This document shows positions 1 to 10,949 of a stretch of DNA of 64,000 bases, piece after piece; the stretch's first letter is position 1; each line of letters opens with the position of its first letter. Location: positions 361,021,802-361,085,801 of the forward strand of contig CM053028.1 of the NCBI GenBank assembly GCA_028564925.1, written 5' to 3'. Under the pieces are notes generated by a model. The model ran no database searches, was not told where the DNA came from, and saw nothing but the letters and a program-made list of their open reading frames with translations. This stretch comes from Lithobates sylvaticus (lineage: Eukaryota; Chordata; Amphibia; Anura; Ranidae). The position numbers and the translations under genes are program-made.

Positions 1-223
1 AAGTCAGCCCACCTATTGAAAACCATGCGTTTTCTAGAAGGCTGATATCCTACAGCTATTAAACAATTTATATATAAACTGATATGTCTGGCAGGAGTGT
101 ACGTTTCAAAACCCATACATTTGTCTCATTGATGATTTGTTGTAAGATTATTTTAAATATTGAGAGTTACGATCAAACTATGCCAAGGTTGAGTGCACTA
201 AAATATTAGCATAATTTATTACA

Positions 224-246
224 TTTTTTTTTTTTTTTTTTTTTTT
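224..246. repeat. Poly-T run
   Basis: An uninterrupted run of about 23 T directly abuts the left end of the fold-back MITE that starts at 247. Confidence 0.9.
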
Positions 247-784
247 AAAGCAGTGTTGAATCCTAAACGAAAAATGTAATGTATTGCAGCTTACCAACCA
301 CCTAGATGTGGTGGCTGCATTTGTTTTTTTAGGCTCTTTCCCTCTCTGATATGGCCAGTAACACACCACCTGCATTTCAGTGCCTTCCCTCTGGATGAAG
401 GAGCACAGGGGTACCTTTGGACAGCCGCATTGTTAACCCCAGCAATGAGGGGAGTGTTAAAAGTGCTAGCAGATTTAGATACACTAACATATTGAAGCCA
501 AACCCCAGCTCACAATGCAGGTACACAAGCAGTTACAGCAACATTTATTTTCTTTTGAGATTATGTATGAATAATTAAGTTGATCATTGTAAGCATCTTT
601 GTCAGTGGTAAATGTTTTTTCTCTACACTCCTAACTGATACATTTGCAGGAGTGCTTATTCTGTTGAAAAACAACAGACATATTGGCCAGATCACCAGGT
701 GAAAATAAGAAAGCCTAAAGAAAACTAATGCAGCCATTGCATCTAAGAATTGGTAAGGTTCAATATGTTTGCTTTTGGGTTTAA
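247..784. mobile_element. Fold-back MITE, family A, copy 1
   Basis: The left end begins AAAGCAGTGTTGAATCC and the right end is its inverted counterpart, ending GGGTTTAA. The inverted ends match imperfectly for about 80 bp, including the 'ttgcagcttacca' and 'ggctgcat' segments. A second copy of the family, much better matched at its tips, lies at 38548-39075. There is no coding capacity. The TTAA edge is shared with the next MITE, which suggests a piggyBac-like target preference; that superfamily call is inference. Confidence 0.75.
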
Positions 785-1248
785 AGTGATTGTAAAGTCT
801 CGTTTTTTTCTATAAAAATAACAAGCATGTTCTACTTACCTGCTCTGTTGCAGTGGATTTGCACAGAGCAGCCCGAATCCTCCTCTTCTTGGGGTCCCTC
901 TTCTGTGATCCTGGCCCTTCCCTCCTGTTCAGTGCCCCCACCGCAAGCAGCTTGCTATGGGGCACCTGAGCCGAGTTACAGCTCCCCAACCCGGGCCCGC
1001 CCCCTCTCTCCCTTGATTGGCTAGCTGACTTTGACAGCAACGGCAGCCAATGACGCCACTGCTGTGTCTGAGCCAGTCAGGAGGGAGAATCTCAGATGGC
1101 TCAGACACTCGTGGACATCACTGGACAGAGAGTGACCTCAGGTAAGTGTTAGGGGGGCTGAGGGGGGCTTCTGCACACAGAAGGCTTTTTATCTTAAGGA
1201 ATTCAATGCATTAGGATAAAAAACCTTCTACCTTTACAACCACTTTAA
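781..1248. mobile_element. TTAA fold-back MITE, family B, copy 1
   Basis: Bounded by TTAAAGTGATTGTAAAG on the left and CTTTACAACCACTTTAA on the right, which are inverted versions of each other with TTAA at both edges. The interior is GC-rich and holds short inverted motifs (cagtga, gactca). A related copy with the same termini and similar interior lies at 6234-6690. It contains short chance ORFs only. Confidence 0.8.
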
Positions 1249-2238
1249 TACATTTTTAATTTCCTAAAGCCCTGTTCTTATAATTTCTCATTCCTAGACT
1301 GGAATAAGAGGTTATACAAAACCTATAATAGTGATTTAGGTCAAGCAGTGGTCACACCACATGCTGAATGTACAATAACACTGCTCATTACAAAGCATGT
1401 GACCACTAGCCAACAGCTTGTGATTTCTCTTTCTGTCGGTATATAAAGAAATGTATTGTAGATATCTTGGCTTTGGACAGAGAGTGCAATGGGTCAGCTG
1501 CCCAGGGATCCTCAGACTAATTAAGCCGTTTTCAGCTTTAGATTAGACTAGTTTTGAGCTGAGCATGCAAGTACTCATATGCATGTTATAACTACTAGTG
1601 CCTATGTCTTTCTGTTTGGATCAGCTTATGCACAGCTGAGCAGGCTTCCTGGATGGTTATAATACGAATATATGTGGTTCCAATCTGTGCAAATCAAGGG
1701 CTATGCTAAAAGTATCACTACACTAGACTTTTTGGCTTATCTGCTGGGCTAAAGAAGACATATGATTTGAAACGTAATCTAGCTGATATATTATTCCACA
1801 TTTGGGGGCGTGTGTGTGAGCGCATCTTCTGACCCCCTAACAGTTTCGATTTTGGGATAACCTAGGTTGGACATTTCTACTCATCCCTATTTTTGTCAGA
1901 GGTTTGTTAGTTTAAAGCTGGATTTGGGGATTCCAGGGAGAAAAAGTTTAGAAACCCCTAATTGTATTGCAACTGTACTGTCTGCCCTCATGTTGTAAAG
2001 CGTTGTGCAAACTGTTGGCTCTAGATAAATCCTGAATATTAATAATATTTCCTGCTAATGCGCATTTGGAGTTATAAAAGTCGCTGCTTATTTTTAACGC
2101 AAACCTTCTGCAATTGATAGGTGACCAGTATTGCTATACGTTAGGGCTGAGCAAGTAGGTCACCAACTTCCTGGTAACCCAGATAATCCTACTCTCATTG
2201 TCTGAACTACCACAGGATTTTTTTCATGATTACTACTA
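1249..2238. other. Intron sequence without recognised feature
   Basis: No coding exon, RNA gene or repeat family was recognised. The composition is ordinary AT-rich intronic DNA. Confidence 0.5.
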
Positions 2239-2661
2239 CAGTGTAACCTCAGATTACGAGCATAATCCGTTCCAGGAGTATGCTCGTAATCCAAAGTACT
2301 CGCATATCAAAGCGAGTTTTCCCATTGAAGTCAATGGAAATGAAAATAATTTGTTCCGCATTGACTTCAATGGGATGCAATACCGCATGCGGCCAGATGC
2401 AGGGGGCTTCGGAGAGCCTCCGTTCACAAGCCTTGCCGAGGTCAGCCGAAGTGTGCTTGGGCCTTTCCGTGCATTTCCGATCGGCGCGGTTCGGCTCCGG
2501 TGCCCCCCACCTCAGGCCAAAAGCGGTACTTTACACTGCTCTTTGCCGGAATCCTTGTTTTGCGAGACAACACTCGCAAACCGAGTTAGGATTTTTAGAA
2601 ATCAGTTCTCGTTTTGCAAAATGCTCGTTAACCGCATTACTCGCAAACCAAGGTTCCACTG
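2239..2661. mobile_element. Tc1/mariner-type MITE (CAGTGGAACC termini)
   Basis: The left end is CAGTGTAACCTCAGATTACG and the right end is the inverse of CAGTGGAACCTTGGTTTGCG. A TA dinucleotide flanks each end, at 2237-2238 and 2662-2663. Terminal CAGTG with a TA duplication is the hallmark of Tc1/mariner-type insertions. The 162- and 161-residue open frames crossing it are chance products of the GC-rich interior. It is a non-autonomous element with no transposase. Confidence 0.8.
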
Positions 2662-2727
2662 TATGCCTGGCCACTGTACTGCATAATGGTAATCCTAAAC
2701 ACTATCAAACCAACCATAACCCTAGGG

Positions 2728-3252
2728 CAGGAGTCTCCAAACTGTGGCCCCTAGGACAGATGTAGCCCGTTGTTTGCCTTTATCCACTGTTCCTACCACT
2801 GATATGACCCACAATTTTTCCTATTGATACAAGTCAGTATTCCTCCCACTGACACCAACAATAAGGCACCATTTCTTCCACTGACACTCACAGCGGGGAA
2901 CTGTTCCTCTCACTGACGCCAACAATAGGGCATTTTTCCTTCCACTGAGACCAATGATGGGGCAGTATTCCTTCCACTGACTCCAACAATTGGACACTAT
3001 TCCCCCTACTGACACCAACCATGGGGCATAATTCCTCCTACTGACACTAATGATGGTGCACTAGTCCTCCAAGTAATACCGATGATGAATCAGTATTCCT
3101 CCTCTTACTGACCACAGGCATTGTCATTTGTTTTACTCCTGCTGACCACCAAGTCTGAGACATTGTCTACTCTCACTGGCCACACACCGGCCCTCCTAAA
3201 GTTTAAAGGGCAGTAAACTGGCCCCACCATTTAGAAAGTTTGGAGACTCCGG
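2728..3252. mobile_element. hAT-like non-autonomous element with internal minisatellite
   Basis: The termini are CAGGAGTCTCCAAACT and its inverse, ending AGTTTGGAGACTCCGG. Flanking 8-mers CCCTAGGG (2720-2727) and CCCTAGAG (3253-3260) match at 7 of 8 positions, as expected for an aged hAT 8-bp target duplication. The interior from about 2790 to 3110 is a degenerate tandem array of a unit near 32 bp, around the core 'cactgacaccaacaat'. No transposase is present. Confidence 0.8.
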
Positions 3253-3438
3253 CCCTAGAGCAATAGATTGGGAAGGGGGAAGGAGGGTGAAGAGATTTTC
3301 ATATATGGCTGCTATGGAAGTTGGGGGAGGTTAATAGAACTGTATACATGGTGGCTGTAAGAAGAGGTTTTAAGTTCTGTAAAGGGCAAGGCATTGCAGT
3401 GAATTGTATGTATGGCTTCTGGGGGAGGATTTAAAGTG

Positions 3439-3625
3439 TAAAGCCCCATACACACTATTAGATTTTCTTCAGATTTTTGTCTTCAGATTTACCAAAACCA
3501 TATAATGAGGTCAAACCTTAAGAGTTTCAATTTGTATGCAATCAGGCAGGCCCTTGCACTACATGGTTTTGGTAAATCTGAAGACAAAAATCTGCAGAAA
3601 ATCTAATAGTGTGTATGGGGTCTTA
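3439..3625. mobile_element. Short fold-back MITE
   Basis: The arms are near-perfect inverses. The left reads TAAAGCCCCATACACACTAT and the right ends ATAGTGTGTATGGGGTCTTA. The inner arms include 'agatttttgtcttcagattt' and its inverse. The arms run about 70 bp around a loop of about 50 bp, and the whole would fold into one long hairpin. It is non-coding. Confidence 0.85.
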
Positions 3626-3654
3626 GTCCAGCCAAAACTATATTTTTTGCCTTT

Positions 3655-4046
3655 TGGCTAGTTAGAAAAATCGCTGCGCAAATACCTTGTGACATAAAAA
3701 ATTGCAAAACCCAACAATTTAGATTGCTTTCACACTGAGGCGCTTTACAGGTGCTATTTTTAGCGATATAGCGCCTGTAAGGAGCCTCTCCTCTCCAGTG
3801 TGAAAGCCTTTCACATTGGAGCGGTGCGTTTGCAGGATGGAAAAAAAAAGTCCTGCAAGCAGCATCTTTGCAGCGCAGCGTCGGCAAGGTTCTAACCCTT
3901 TTTCGACCGCTAGCGGGGGTTAAGAGCGCCCCACTAGCAGCCGAATAGCGCTGCTAAAACGGCGGTTAAATGCTGCTAAAAATGGCGGCGCTTTACCGCT
4001 GACGCCCCAGCGCCCCAAATGTCAAAGCAGCCTTATTCTCTAGGGT
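3655..4046. mobile_element. Family K remnant split by a younger MITE
   Basis: The stretch 'aaaaatcgctgcgcaaatac' near 3667, followed by 'ttgcaa', matches the inner part of the larger family K element at 25926-27065. After the MITE at 3719-4035, the sequence resumes with 'ttctctagggt', the expected next piece of family K. The MITE therefore landed inside an older family K fragment. Confidence 0.65.
3719..4035. mobile_element. TTCACACTG-type MITE, family G, copy 1
   Basis: The left end is TTAGATTGCTTTCACACTGA and the right end is GTCAAAGCAGCCTTA. The interior carries 'gcgcctgtaa', 'tcctgcaagcagcatctttg' and 'agcgggg', all of which recur in reverse orientation in the copy at 4446-4824. It is a non-coding fold-back. 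Confidence 0.7.
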
Positions 4047-4198
4047 AGTGGCTCTCAACTCCTGTCCTCAGGACCCACTAACAGGCCTGATTTTTAGTAT
4101 TACCTTGGGGAGATGCAGGCTAGAATACTGCAATCACTGAGCAGCAAATTATATCACCTGTCATGTATTTCAGTTATCTTGCAAATCTGGCCTGTTGG
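4047..4198. mobile_element. hAT-like MITE, right end missing
   Basis: Starts AGTGGCTCTCAACTCCTGTC and includes 'aggacccactaacaggcc', with 'ggcctgttgg' at its inner right edge. The outer right arm that should mirror the start is absent. The element stops where the next MITE begins at 4199. Confidence 0.6.
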
Positions 4199-4449
4199 AC
4201 TCCTTTCACACTGAATTGCTTTTCAGACGCTTTCACGCTAAAAAAAAAGCGCCCAAAAGGTCACGAAAACCTATTACAATTAAAATCAATGAATGCTTTC
4301 GCACTGGAGCAGTGCGCTGGCAGGGCAGTGAAAAAATGACCCTCTCCATTGAAATTAATGGAAAGCGCTTCAAAAGCCTGAAAAGCTATTCAAAAGCGTT
4401 CAGTGTTTTACAAGCAGTTTACAAGCACCTCAGTGTGAAAGGGGCCTTA
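4199..4449. mobile_element. TTCACACTG-type MITE, family H
   Basis: The left end CTCCTTTCACACTGAATTGC and right end CAGTGTGAAAGGGGCCTTAG are inverted. The interior is rich in 'aaaagcg' and 'gcttt' motifs. The chance 103-residue frame here has no family resemblance. Confidence 0.65.
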
Positions 4450-4824
4450 GGCTGCTTTCACACTGGGGCATTGGGAGCGTCGGCGGTAAAGCGCCGCTAT
4501 TTTTAGCGGCACTATTCGGCCATTAGCGGGGCACTTTTAACCCCCACTAGAGTCCTAAAAAGGGTTATAACTGCCCGCAAATCGCCGCTGCAGTGGCGCT
4601 TTACCAGCGGTTTGGTGGCACTGCCCATTGATTTCAATGGGCAGGGGCACTTTACTCCTACAACGCTGCAAAGATGCTGCTTGCAGGACAGTAAAAAAAA
4701 TCCTGCAAGCAGCAACGCTCCAGTGTGAAAGCACTCAGGCTTTCACACTGGAGAGACAGGAGAGGCTCTTTACATGCGATATTTTTAGCGCCTGTAAAGC
4801 GCCTCAGTGTGAAAGTAGCCTTAG
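4446..4824. mobile_element. TTCACACTG-type MITE, family G, copy 2 (reverse orientation)
   Basis: Bounded by TTAGGCTGCTTTCACACTGG and CAGTGTGAAAGTAGCCTTAG. The interior holds reverse-oriented counterparts of the copy at 3719-4035, for example 'tcctgcaagcagca' and 'gcgcctgtaaagcgcc'. It touches the end of family H at 4446-4449, so three hairpin elements sit back to back. Confidence 0.75.
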
Positions 4825-6233
4825 AAATTTTTTTGATGACCAACTTCAGCAATAATGTTGCAATGCATATTTTAGAAGTGCTTGTTATAACATCTTGCAA
4901 AATCTCTATAGTCGCTCCTCTCTGCAAACTGAAATTTCTGGAGTGAATGCAGGATCTGCATGATAAAATGATTTACATCAAGCTGATGCTCTGTACATGT
5001 ATATCTAAAAACAAGAAAAGGCTATTTATTTTCAGAAGGCCAGGTTCAGCAAGGGTTAATCCTATCAAGCAATGTTTGCCATCTCCTATGGATAAGGAGG
5101 TGCTCTCCTTTTGTGGCCTGGCAGTCAGATCCAGAGTGGCCTTCTTTCCAATGGCTACAAAGAAAACATCAGTTGTGATCCTTAGGAGGATGTTTGGTTA
5201 ACTTAATTTCCAAATAGCACATAAGAGAGCTTCAAGTGGCTCTGTGGTTTCTTAATGTCATCGGTAAGGAGCCAGGCTCAAAAAAGTTGATCCGTACAGC
5301 TTTTAGTGCATTCTTCAGAAAACGCAAATGCCATTTACTGTCACAGCGAGCAGATAACGATAGATTGATTGCAGACTTTGAATATTGTAGATGCTTTATG
5401 GAGCTCTTTTATTCTTTCATGTCTGTTTCTGGTGAAGTCCTGGTGTTTGTGGAACTGATAACAAGGCTTTGAAACAGTGGACCAGAGAGGGAGACCGCTC
5501 CAGCCAGACCACATCCTTTATTCTGCTGTTTACATTGTCCACCTAACTAGAAGTGAACGTTATTTGGGATTCACATTCTGTTGCTTACTTGTTTCTCTGA
5601 GTGGAAGTTGGAATTTAGTGTTGCCTTTAGACAATAAGTGTAAATGACCCTAAATTGGCCCCATTTGGCATTTCACTATAGTGGGCACCAAAAAGCGGCA
5701 AACTAATATTTATAGCTTTTTAACTGGGGATTGAGGGGCTGTAATTGTCTTCTGAAAGGATGGAAGACTCCAGCCATTAGGATGTATGAAAGGTTCTTTC
5801 CAGCACACAGCCATGCCATTACAATCTTGACCTCTTTTCATAAGTTAGGATTTAGACAAGGGACTCCTCCCCAGTGTTTTCTTGACCTGCTGACTGTCCA
5901 TTCACTCCCCATCTGTTTTACTGTCTTGAGGGAACAGCAGCCGCCCACCCCTTTATTAATCTTTCTTCCCAGGTGATAATTGATGTCCTGTCTGTTTATT
6001 GGCTGCCTGGGTGGTTTCCTTTTTCTTTCCGCACTCCTAAATTATCAGCCCATAGTTTGTGAACTTGGTCTAGGATTTATCTGCTGTGTCGTGGATACAT
6101 CACTGAAATACTATGTTGTATGTATTACACAGAGCAAGCAAAGGTATCGCACGCATATTTTATTTTATAGATGCCTAGCTGAATAAGACATTTTATAGAC
6201 AAGTTTCAGGATTTAAAAATCCCTCTTATGGCA
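4825..6233. other. Intron sequence without recognised feature
   Basis: Both strands were checked for exon-like frames with splice signals. The 84- and 78-residue frames here have no recognisable domain and no supporting splice context. No repeat family was recognised. Confidence 0.45.
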
Positions 6234-6690
6234 TTAAAGTAACATTAAACCTTAGTTTTTTTTATTAAAATAACAAACATGGTATACTTGCCTGCTCTGT
6301 GCATCTTTTCTGGGTTCCTCCACCGGCGTTCCAGGCCCCTCCTCTTCAACAAATGCCCCCCATGGAAAGCTGCTTTTTGTGGGGGCACTTGTGTGGGCTC
6401 ACTCCCGAACCACATCCATGGACACAGATCGGGCAACTCTACCCTGCTTCCTCGTCACAGCACTTGATTGACAGCAATGACTCCCACTGCTATAAATCTG
6501 CCCAATGAGGGAGACAGCAGTGAGAGCCACTGCTCTCGTGCAGGTCACTGGATCGGGCTCAGGTAAGAATAAGGGGAGGGGGGGGGGGGGGGGGGGACTG
6601 GGGAGATCCTCGAACAGAGAAGGTTTTTTTATCTTAATGACTAGAATGCATTAAGGTAAAAAAAACCTTGCGGCTTTAGAACCACTTTAA
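6234..6690. mobile_element. TTAA fold-back MITE, family B, copy 2
   Basis: Starts TTAAAGTAACATTAAACC and ends AGAACCACTTTAA, with TTAA at both edges. It shares with copy 1 (781-1248) the 'cttgcctgctctgt' segment near the left, the 'ctcaggtaag' segment, and the 'aaggttttttatcttaatg' hairpin near the right. It includes a 19-base poly-G run at 6578-6596. Confidence 0.8.
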
Positions 6691-7773
6691 ACTTGTTTAT
6701 ATATTTTTATATAGCACAGAGCTTGCTAAACCAAATAGGTTATTTGGGGCAAAACATGTATAGTTTGAATGTTTCATGTAACAAAAAATAAAGTGCCCAT
6801 GCAGATCTAGGAACCTAGCCAAATATGACAGCTGGGTGTTCACTTTTTTTTATAACTTATTGACTTATGTGTTTCATTATATTGTTTCTATGGAAGCTGG
6901 GTGGAGCTAAAGGTACCAACACGCATTATGATCTGTTTATACAGTGCTCCAGTTACTTTGGTGGATAGAGCAGGGTATTGCATGTTCTATGTCTGTATAA
7001 CGAACGCTGTTGCGCTGGAAGTGCGACTTCCCTATTTCGAATCCCAATCCTGGGATGTATTCCTGCCTTCTCACCTATTCAGTATCAACGCTCACCAGAT
7101 GTATTGACCTCAAATATTATAAGAGGTCATAAAACGCAGACGATGCATGTAATCCAATTGTGTACAGTGTATGATCCAACTATGATAAACTACCACTAGA
7201 ATGTTTGAAATGCACATGCAGCAGAAACTTGGACCTCACTGCATTTTAAGTAAAGTAAGATAGCATGTGCTAATTTATATGATAAGAAAAGAAAAATAAC
7301 AAATGCACATATTTGTGCAAGAAATTATGGCCAGTTTTAAATCTTACTCAATGGAAGGTGCTTTTCTGTCTTAAAACGGACATTGTCATATTTAAATTAT
7401 TATTCTAGTTCATGTTAAAATCAAATGGTTAAGGACGTAAAAGGATGTTTTTAGTCTACCAGAAGGAGATGGTATTAAAATTGATTATTCATTAGGTTGT
7501 ATTGTAGCTGTCAATTAATTGCTCAGTATTGACTTCACTATGGAGTGATTCTGGCTGTCCATGGAACTCGTAAGCCTGGTACACTTGAAGATAGGATGAA
7601 TGATCGTCCGTTTTCTCTTTTTTTTTTTGCATGCTAGTCTCATATTGAAAATTAAGAGGTTACTAAAGTTAGGAAAATGCTCGTATGACAGAATACAACT
7701 TCAGAAAAGATATAATGTATTCTTTCCTTTTCTGAGCATGCATGGTCTTTGTCACTCAATTTTTTTTTCAGAC
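6691..7773. other. Intron sequence; possible tRNA-derived SINE head at about 6935-7110
   Basis: Mostly unrecognised. One stretch has an A-box-like 'tggatagagcagg' and a B-box-like 'ttcgaatccc', about 65 bases apart. That spacing is too long for a real tRNA but could fit a decayed tRNA-derived SINE. There is no clear tail or target duplication, so the SINE call is weak. Confidence 0.3.
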
Positions 7774-9120
7774 TTAGGCCTCATGCCCAGGGGCGTTTCA
7801 AAAAAACGAGCTGTAAAGCTAGTACAGCAGCTGTAAAGCAGCGTTAAAAATTTGATTTTTATCAGCGTTTTGCATTGGTGTCAATGCATGTTCAGCCGCG
7901 TTTCTCTACCTCTATGTTCCCTATGGGAGCCCATTGATTTGAATAGCAGTCTCATCAGAGATCGGATCATGATGATCCGACTTGCGGTGCGACTTGTGTT
8001 CTAAGGGAACCCCCGCCGAAATGAAAAAAAAAATTGATGTGGGGTCCCCCCACTCATTCGGTCTGGTATGGATTTTAAGGGGAGCCCACCACACTAAAAA
8101 AATGGCGTGGATCCCCCCCAAATCCATACCAGACCCTTATCCGAGCACGAAGCTCGGCAGGTCAGGAAGGTGGGGAGACAGCGTCCCCCCCTGTACCATA
8201 CCAGGCTACTTACCCTCAACGTGGGGGGGATGGGTGCTTTGGGGCGGGGGGGGCTGCCCATGTTGATGAGGACAAGGGCCTCTTCCCAACAACCCTGGCT
8301 GTTTGTCGGGGTCTGCGGGCCGGGGGCTTATAGGAATCTGGATTTCCGCCCCCCCGCCCTATGTGAATGAGTATGGGGGTACATTGTACGTACCCCTACC
8401 CTTCACCCTCCAACAAAAAGTGTCAATAATAAACACAGTACACAGGTTTTTAAAGTATTTCATTAAGGCAGCTCTGACGTCTCTTCCTATTTTTTCTCCC
8501 CTCTCTGGCTCTTCTCGCATAGGGTGGGGGGCCGGAATCTGGGGGTTTCCAGATTTTTATAAGCCCCTGCCCACAGACCATGTTGAGGGCATGTAGCCTG
8601 GTATTCTGGTACAGAAGGGGGAGGCTCACTCATCATCGCCCCCCCCCCCCTTTCCTGACCAGCCGGGCTGCGTGCTCGCCTAAGGATCTGGCATGGATTT
8701 TGGGGGGGGGCACGCAAATTTTTTGGTGTGGGGGGTTCCCCCTTAAAATCTATACCTGACCAGGGGGGGGGAGAACCCCACGCCAATTTTTTATTTTTTC
8801 CCCTTCAAGATCCTCAGCCGCACAAGTCGCACTACAAGTCATATCATCATGATTCGACTTCTGATGCAACTTCTATTCAAATCAGTGGGCTCCTATAGGG
8901 AACCATTGATTTTGAATAGAGGCAGAGAAATGCCTGACGAGGCTTAACCCTCTGTATACAGCGTTAAGCTGCGTTTAACACCTTTTACCAGCGTCTGGCG
9001 TTTTTACAGCTCTATCGCTGGAGCCTCAGAACGCGCTGGTCCTGTTTTTTTTTTTTTTTGTAGCTTAACACCTATGCCACTTACAGCTCAAAAACGCCTG
9101 TGTGGGTATGGGGCCATTGA
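7774..9120. mobile_element. Large fold-back element with GGCCTCATGCC-type termini
   Basis: The left end reads TTAGGCCTCATGCCCAGGGG, then 'gcgttt' and 'gagctgtaa'. The right end is the inverse, 'ttacagctcaaaaacgcc' running into GGGTATGGGGCCATTGA. A second inverted pair, built on 'cccattgatttgaata', 'gatgatccgactt' and 'gcgacttgtg', lies further in. The arms total about 230-300 bp each. The centre (8022-8806) is a separate hairpin repeat. Confidence 0.7.
8022..8806. mobile_element. Nested CCATACCAGAC-type repeat
   Basis: An inverted pair built on 'attgatgtggggtcccccca' and 'tatggattttaaggggagcc' at the left meets its inverse near 8735-8800. Internal landmarks are 'ccataccagacccttatccg' and 'gttgatgaggacaagggcct', which I associate from memory with a very abundant ranid repeat. 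It is rich in C and G homopolymers and non-coding, and sits inside the larger fold-back. Confidence 0.6.
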
Positions 9121-9175
9121 ATAACGTGGAGAGGCATTTTTAAGCTCTAAAAGCTCCTAAACCAGGCTGTAAAAA

Positions 9176-9380
9176 TGCTTTAGGCCTAATACTGTACTGA
9201 TTAAACGGAAATCGTTTGTTTTGGTATCGTAATAGAAAATTGTTTGTCCTTCGGATAATTTCGCATGATCTGTTGTGTTCAGCTCTCGAAAGCTGTGTAC
9301 TAATGATCAGATTATCGTACATCACTTTCAAAGTGGTATTTTTTTTGTCCGATTTTTCTCATTGTATATAGTAGGCTATA
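9176..9380. mobile_element. MITE fragment with decayed inverted ends
   Basis: Short inverted motifs occur around 'aaacggaaatcgtttgtttt' and 'tgatcagattatcgtac'. The family looks familiar from ranid genomes, but the borders are not clean. Confidence 0.35.
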
Positions 9381-9484
9381 GGTGGTAGAGATGGCTCAAT
9401 TTCTGGTGATTTACTTGAGAATCATATTTGAGATTCCCAGTGGATGGAAAATGGTTAAAATTGATGCCACATTCATTGTAAGCT

Positions 9485-9760
9485 TTAGGCTAGGTTCACA
9501 CTATATGCAGGTGCAGGACTGTGTGTAATTGTGCAGCAATCCTTATTCCGCAAAAACGCATTGCTGTTAGACATGCAGGGATGCCATTGACTCTTAACAC
9601 ATAGCACTATGCAGTTTCCCTGTGGCTGCGATTTTAGAAAAGGTGCAGAGACCTTTTCCCTCCATTTTCCGAAGCTACAGCAACCCATTCAAATATATGG
9701 GCTGCTGTGCCCACGCACATGCGGCTGCAGGTAAACCGCATAGATGTGTACCTAGCCTAG
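9485..9760. mobile_element. GGTTCACAC-type MITE
   Basis: Left TTAGGCTAGGTTCACACTAT and right TGTACCTAGCCTAG are inverted. The interior includes 'gcagcaa', 'acccattcaaatatatgggc' and other small palindromes. It is non-coding and of the same architecture as the elements at 14721, 39809, 49898 and 59305. Confidence 0.7.
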
Positions 9761-10490
9761 TCATATCCAGATGTGTGAAGTATATGCATTGCCACAGTGT
9801 TGTATAGTGTGTAGGATGAAATAAAATTAGTCTGACTGTATAGCAAGAAGATATGATAACTGAAATAAGTGTATAAATAAGAAAACAAACAATTCCTACA
9901 AATCAAGTTTGTTGGGGCATTAGATGTTTGTCAAACGCTTCTAAAGCAGTGCGCAGCTATCTGATGGATGGAATGAAATAGCATCTCATATTTTCACAAG
10001 GGAGATCAAAAGCTGACATGAAGATAGAAACAAATTGTCAGATGTATAGGGCTTCATTTCAGAAAGTCACCTTATTGACCTCAGCATGCTTTGTTATTGC
10101 GTCTATAACTTGTGATGCCGAGCCTTCCTTTTATTAGTCTTTTGTGTGGAGTTCTCTCTTATCCTGTGTGAAGTGTTTTGGACAAAGGTGTGTCTAATAA
10201 AGGTGCCTAGGGTTCAGTCAGTGAAAAGGTCCAAGAAGTCTGGACAATTTACTGTGCTACACATATCAAATGAGTATGTAACTGCCTGCAACATGCGTAT
10301 TACTACATATTGTCACATTATACAGGGTGCTACTGGTCTGTTAAGGTGGCCATATCAGAAAGTATAAAAAAAAAGAGAACAACCTGCACTCCATGCCCAC
10401 AAACAGTAGTAATACGGTATAGGGCTGCTGCTACCACAATATTTTAATACAAATAATCTAATAATAACTGTCCCTTTTAAACCAACATTA
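9761..10490. other. Intron sequence without recognised feature
   Basis: No exon, RNA gene or repeat recognised. The composition is AT-rich. Confidence 0.45.
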
Positions 10491-10949
10491 ACAACAAAGT
10501 GCACAAAATTTACATGCAAATGCAGAAAACTATACACAATCAAAGTGCTCATGTGCAATAAAAAAAAACAATTCCTGTATATACAGTGGGAAAAATAATT
10601 ATTTGATCTCCTGCAGATTTTATAAGTTTGCCTACTTCCATAGAAATGAAGGGTCTATAATTTTTATAATAGGTGTATTTTAAATGATAGAGACAGAATA
10701 TCAACCAAAAATTCAGAAAAAATACATGATACAAATGTTATAAATGGAGTTGTAGTTCAGTGAGTAAAATAAGTATTTGATTCCCTACCAACCAACAACA
10801 ATTCTGGCTCACACAGACTGGCTACAGTATGTGCTCTTGTGGTACACAGATTAGTCCTGTCAATTTAAGAAGGTGCTCCTAACGACAACTCGTGTTTATA
10901 AAAAAGACGCCTGTTCACAGAATCTTTCTTCCATTCAAACCTCACAATC

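Noticed and set aside
2198-2765. Open frames of 162 and 161 residues
   Set aside because: They run across a TA-flanked MITE and have no domain, signal or splice support; two overlapping frames in GC-rich repeat are expected by chance.
6935-7110. Possible tRNA gene
   Set aside because: A and B boxes are too far apart, no cloverleaf can be drawn, and there is no terminator; at best a decayed SINE head.
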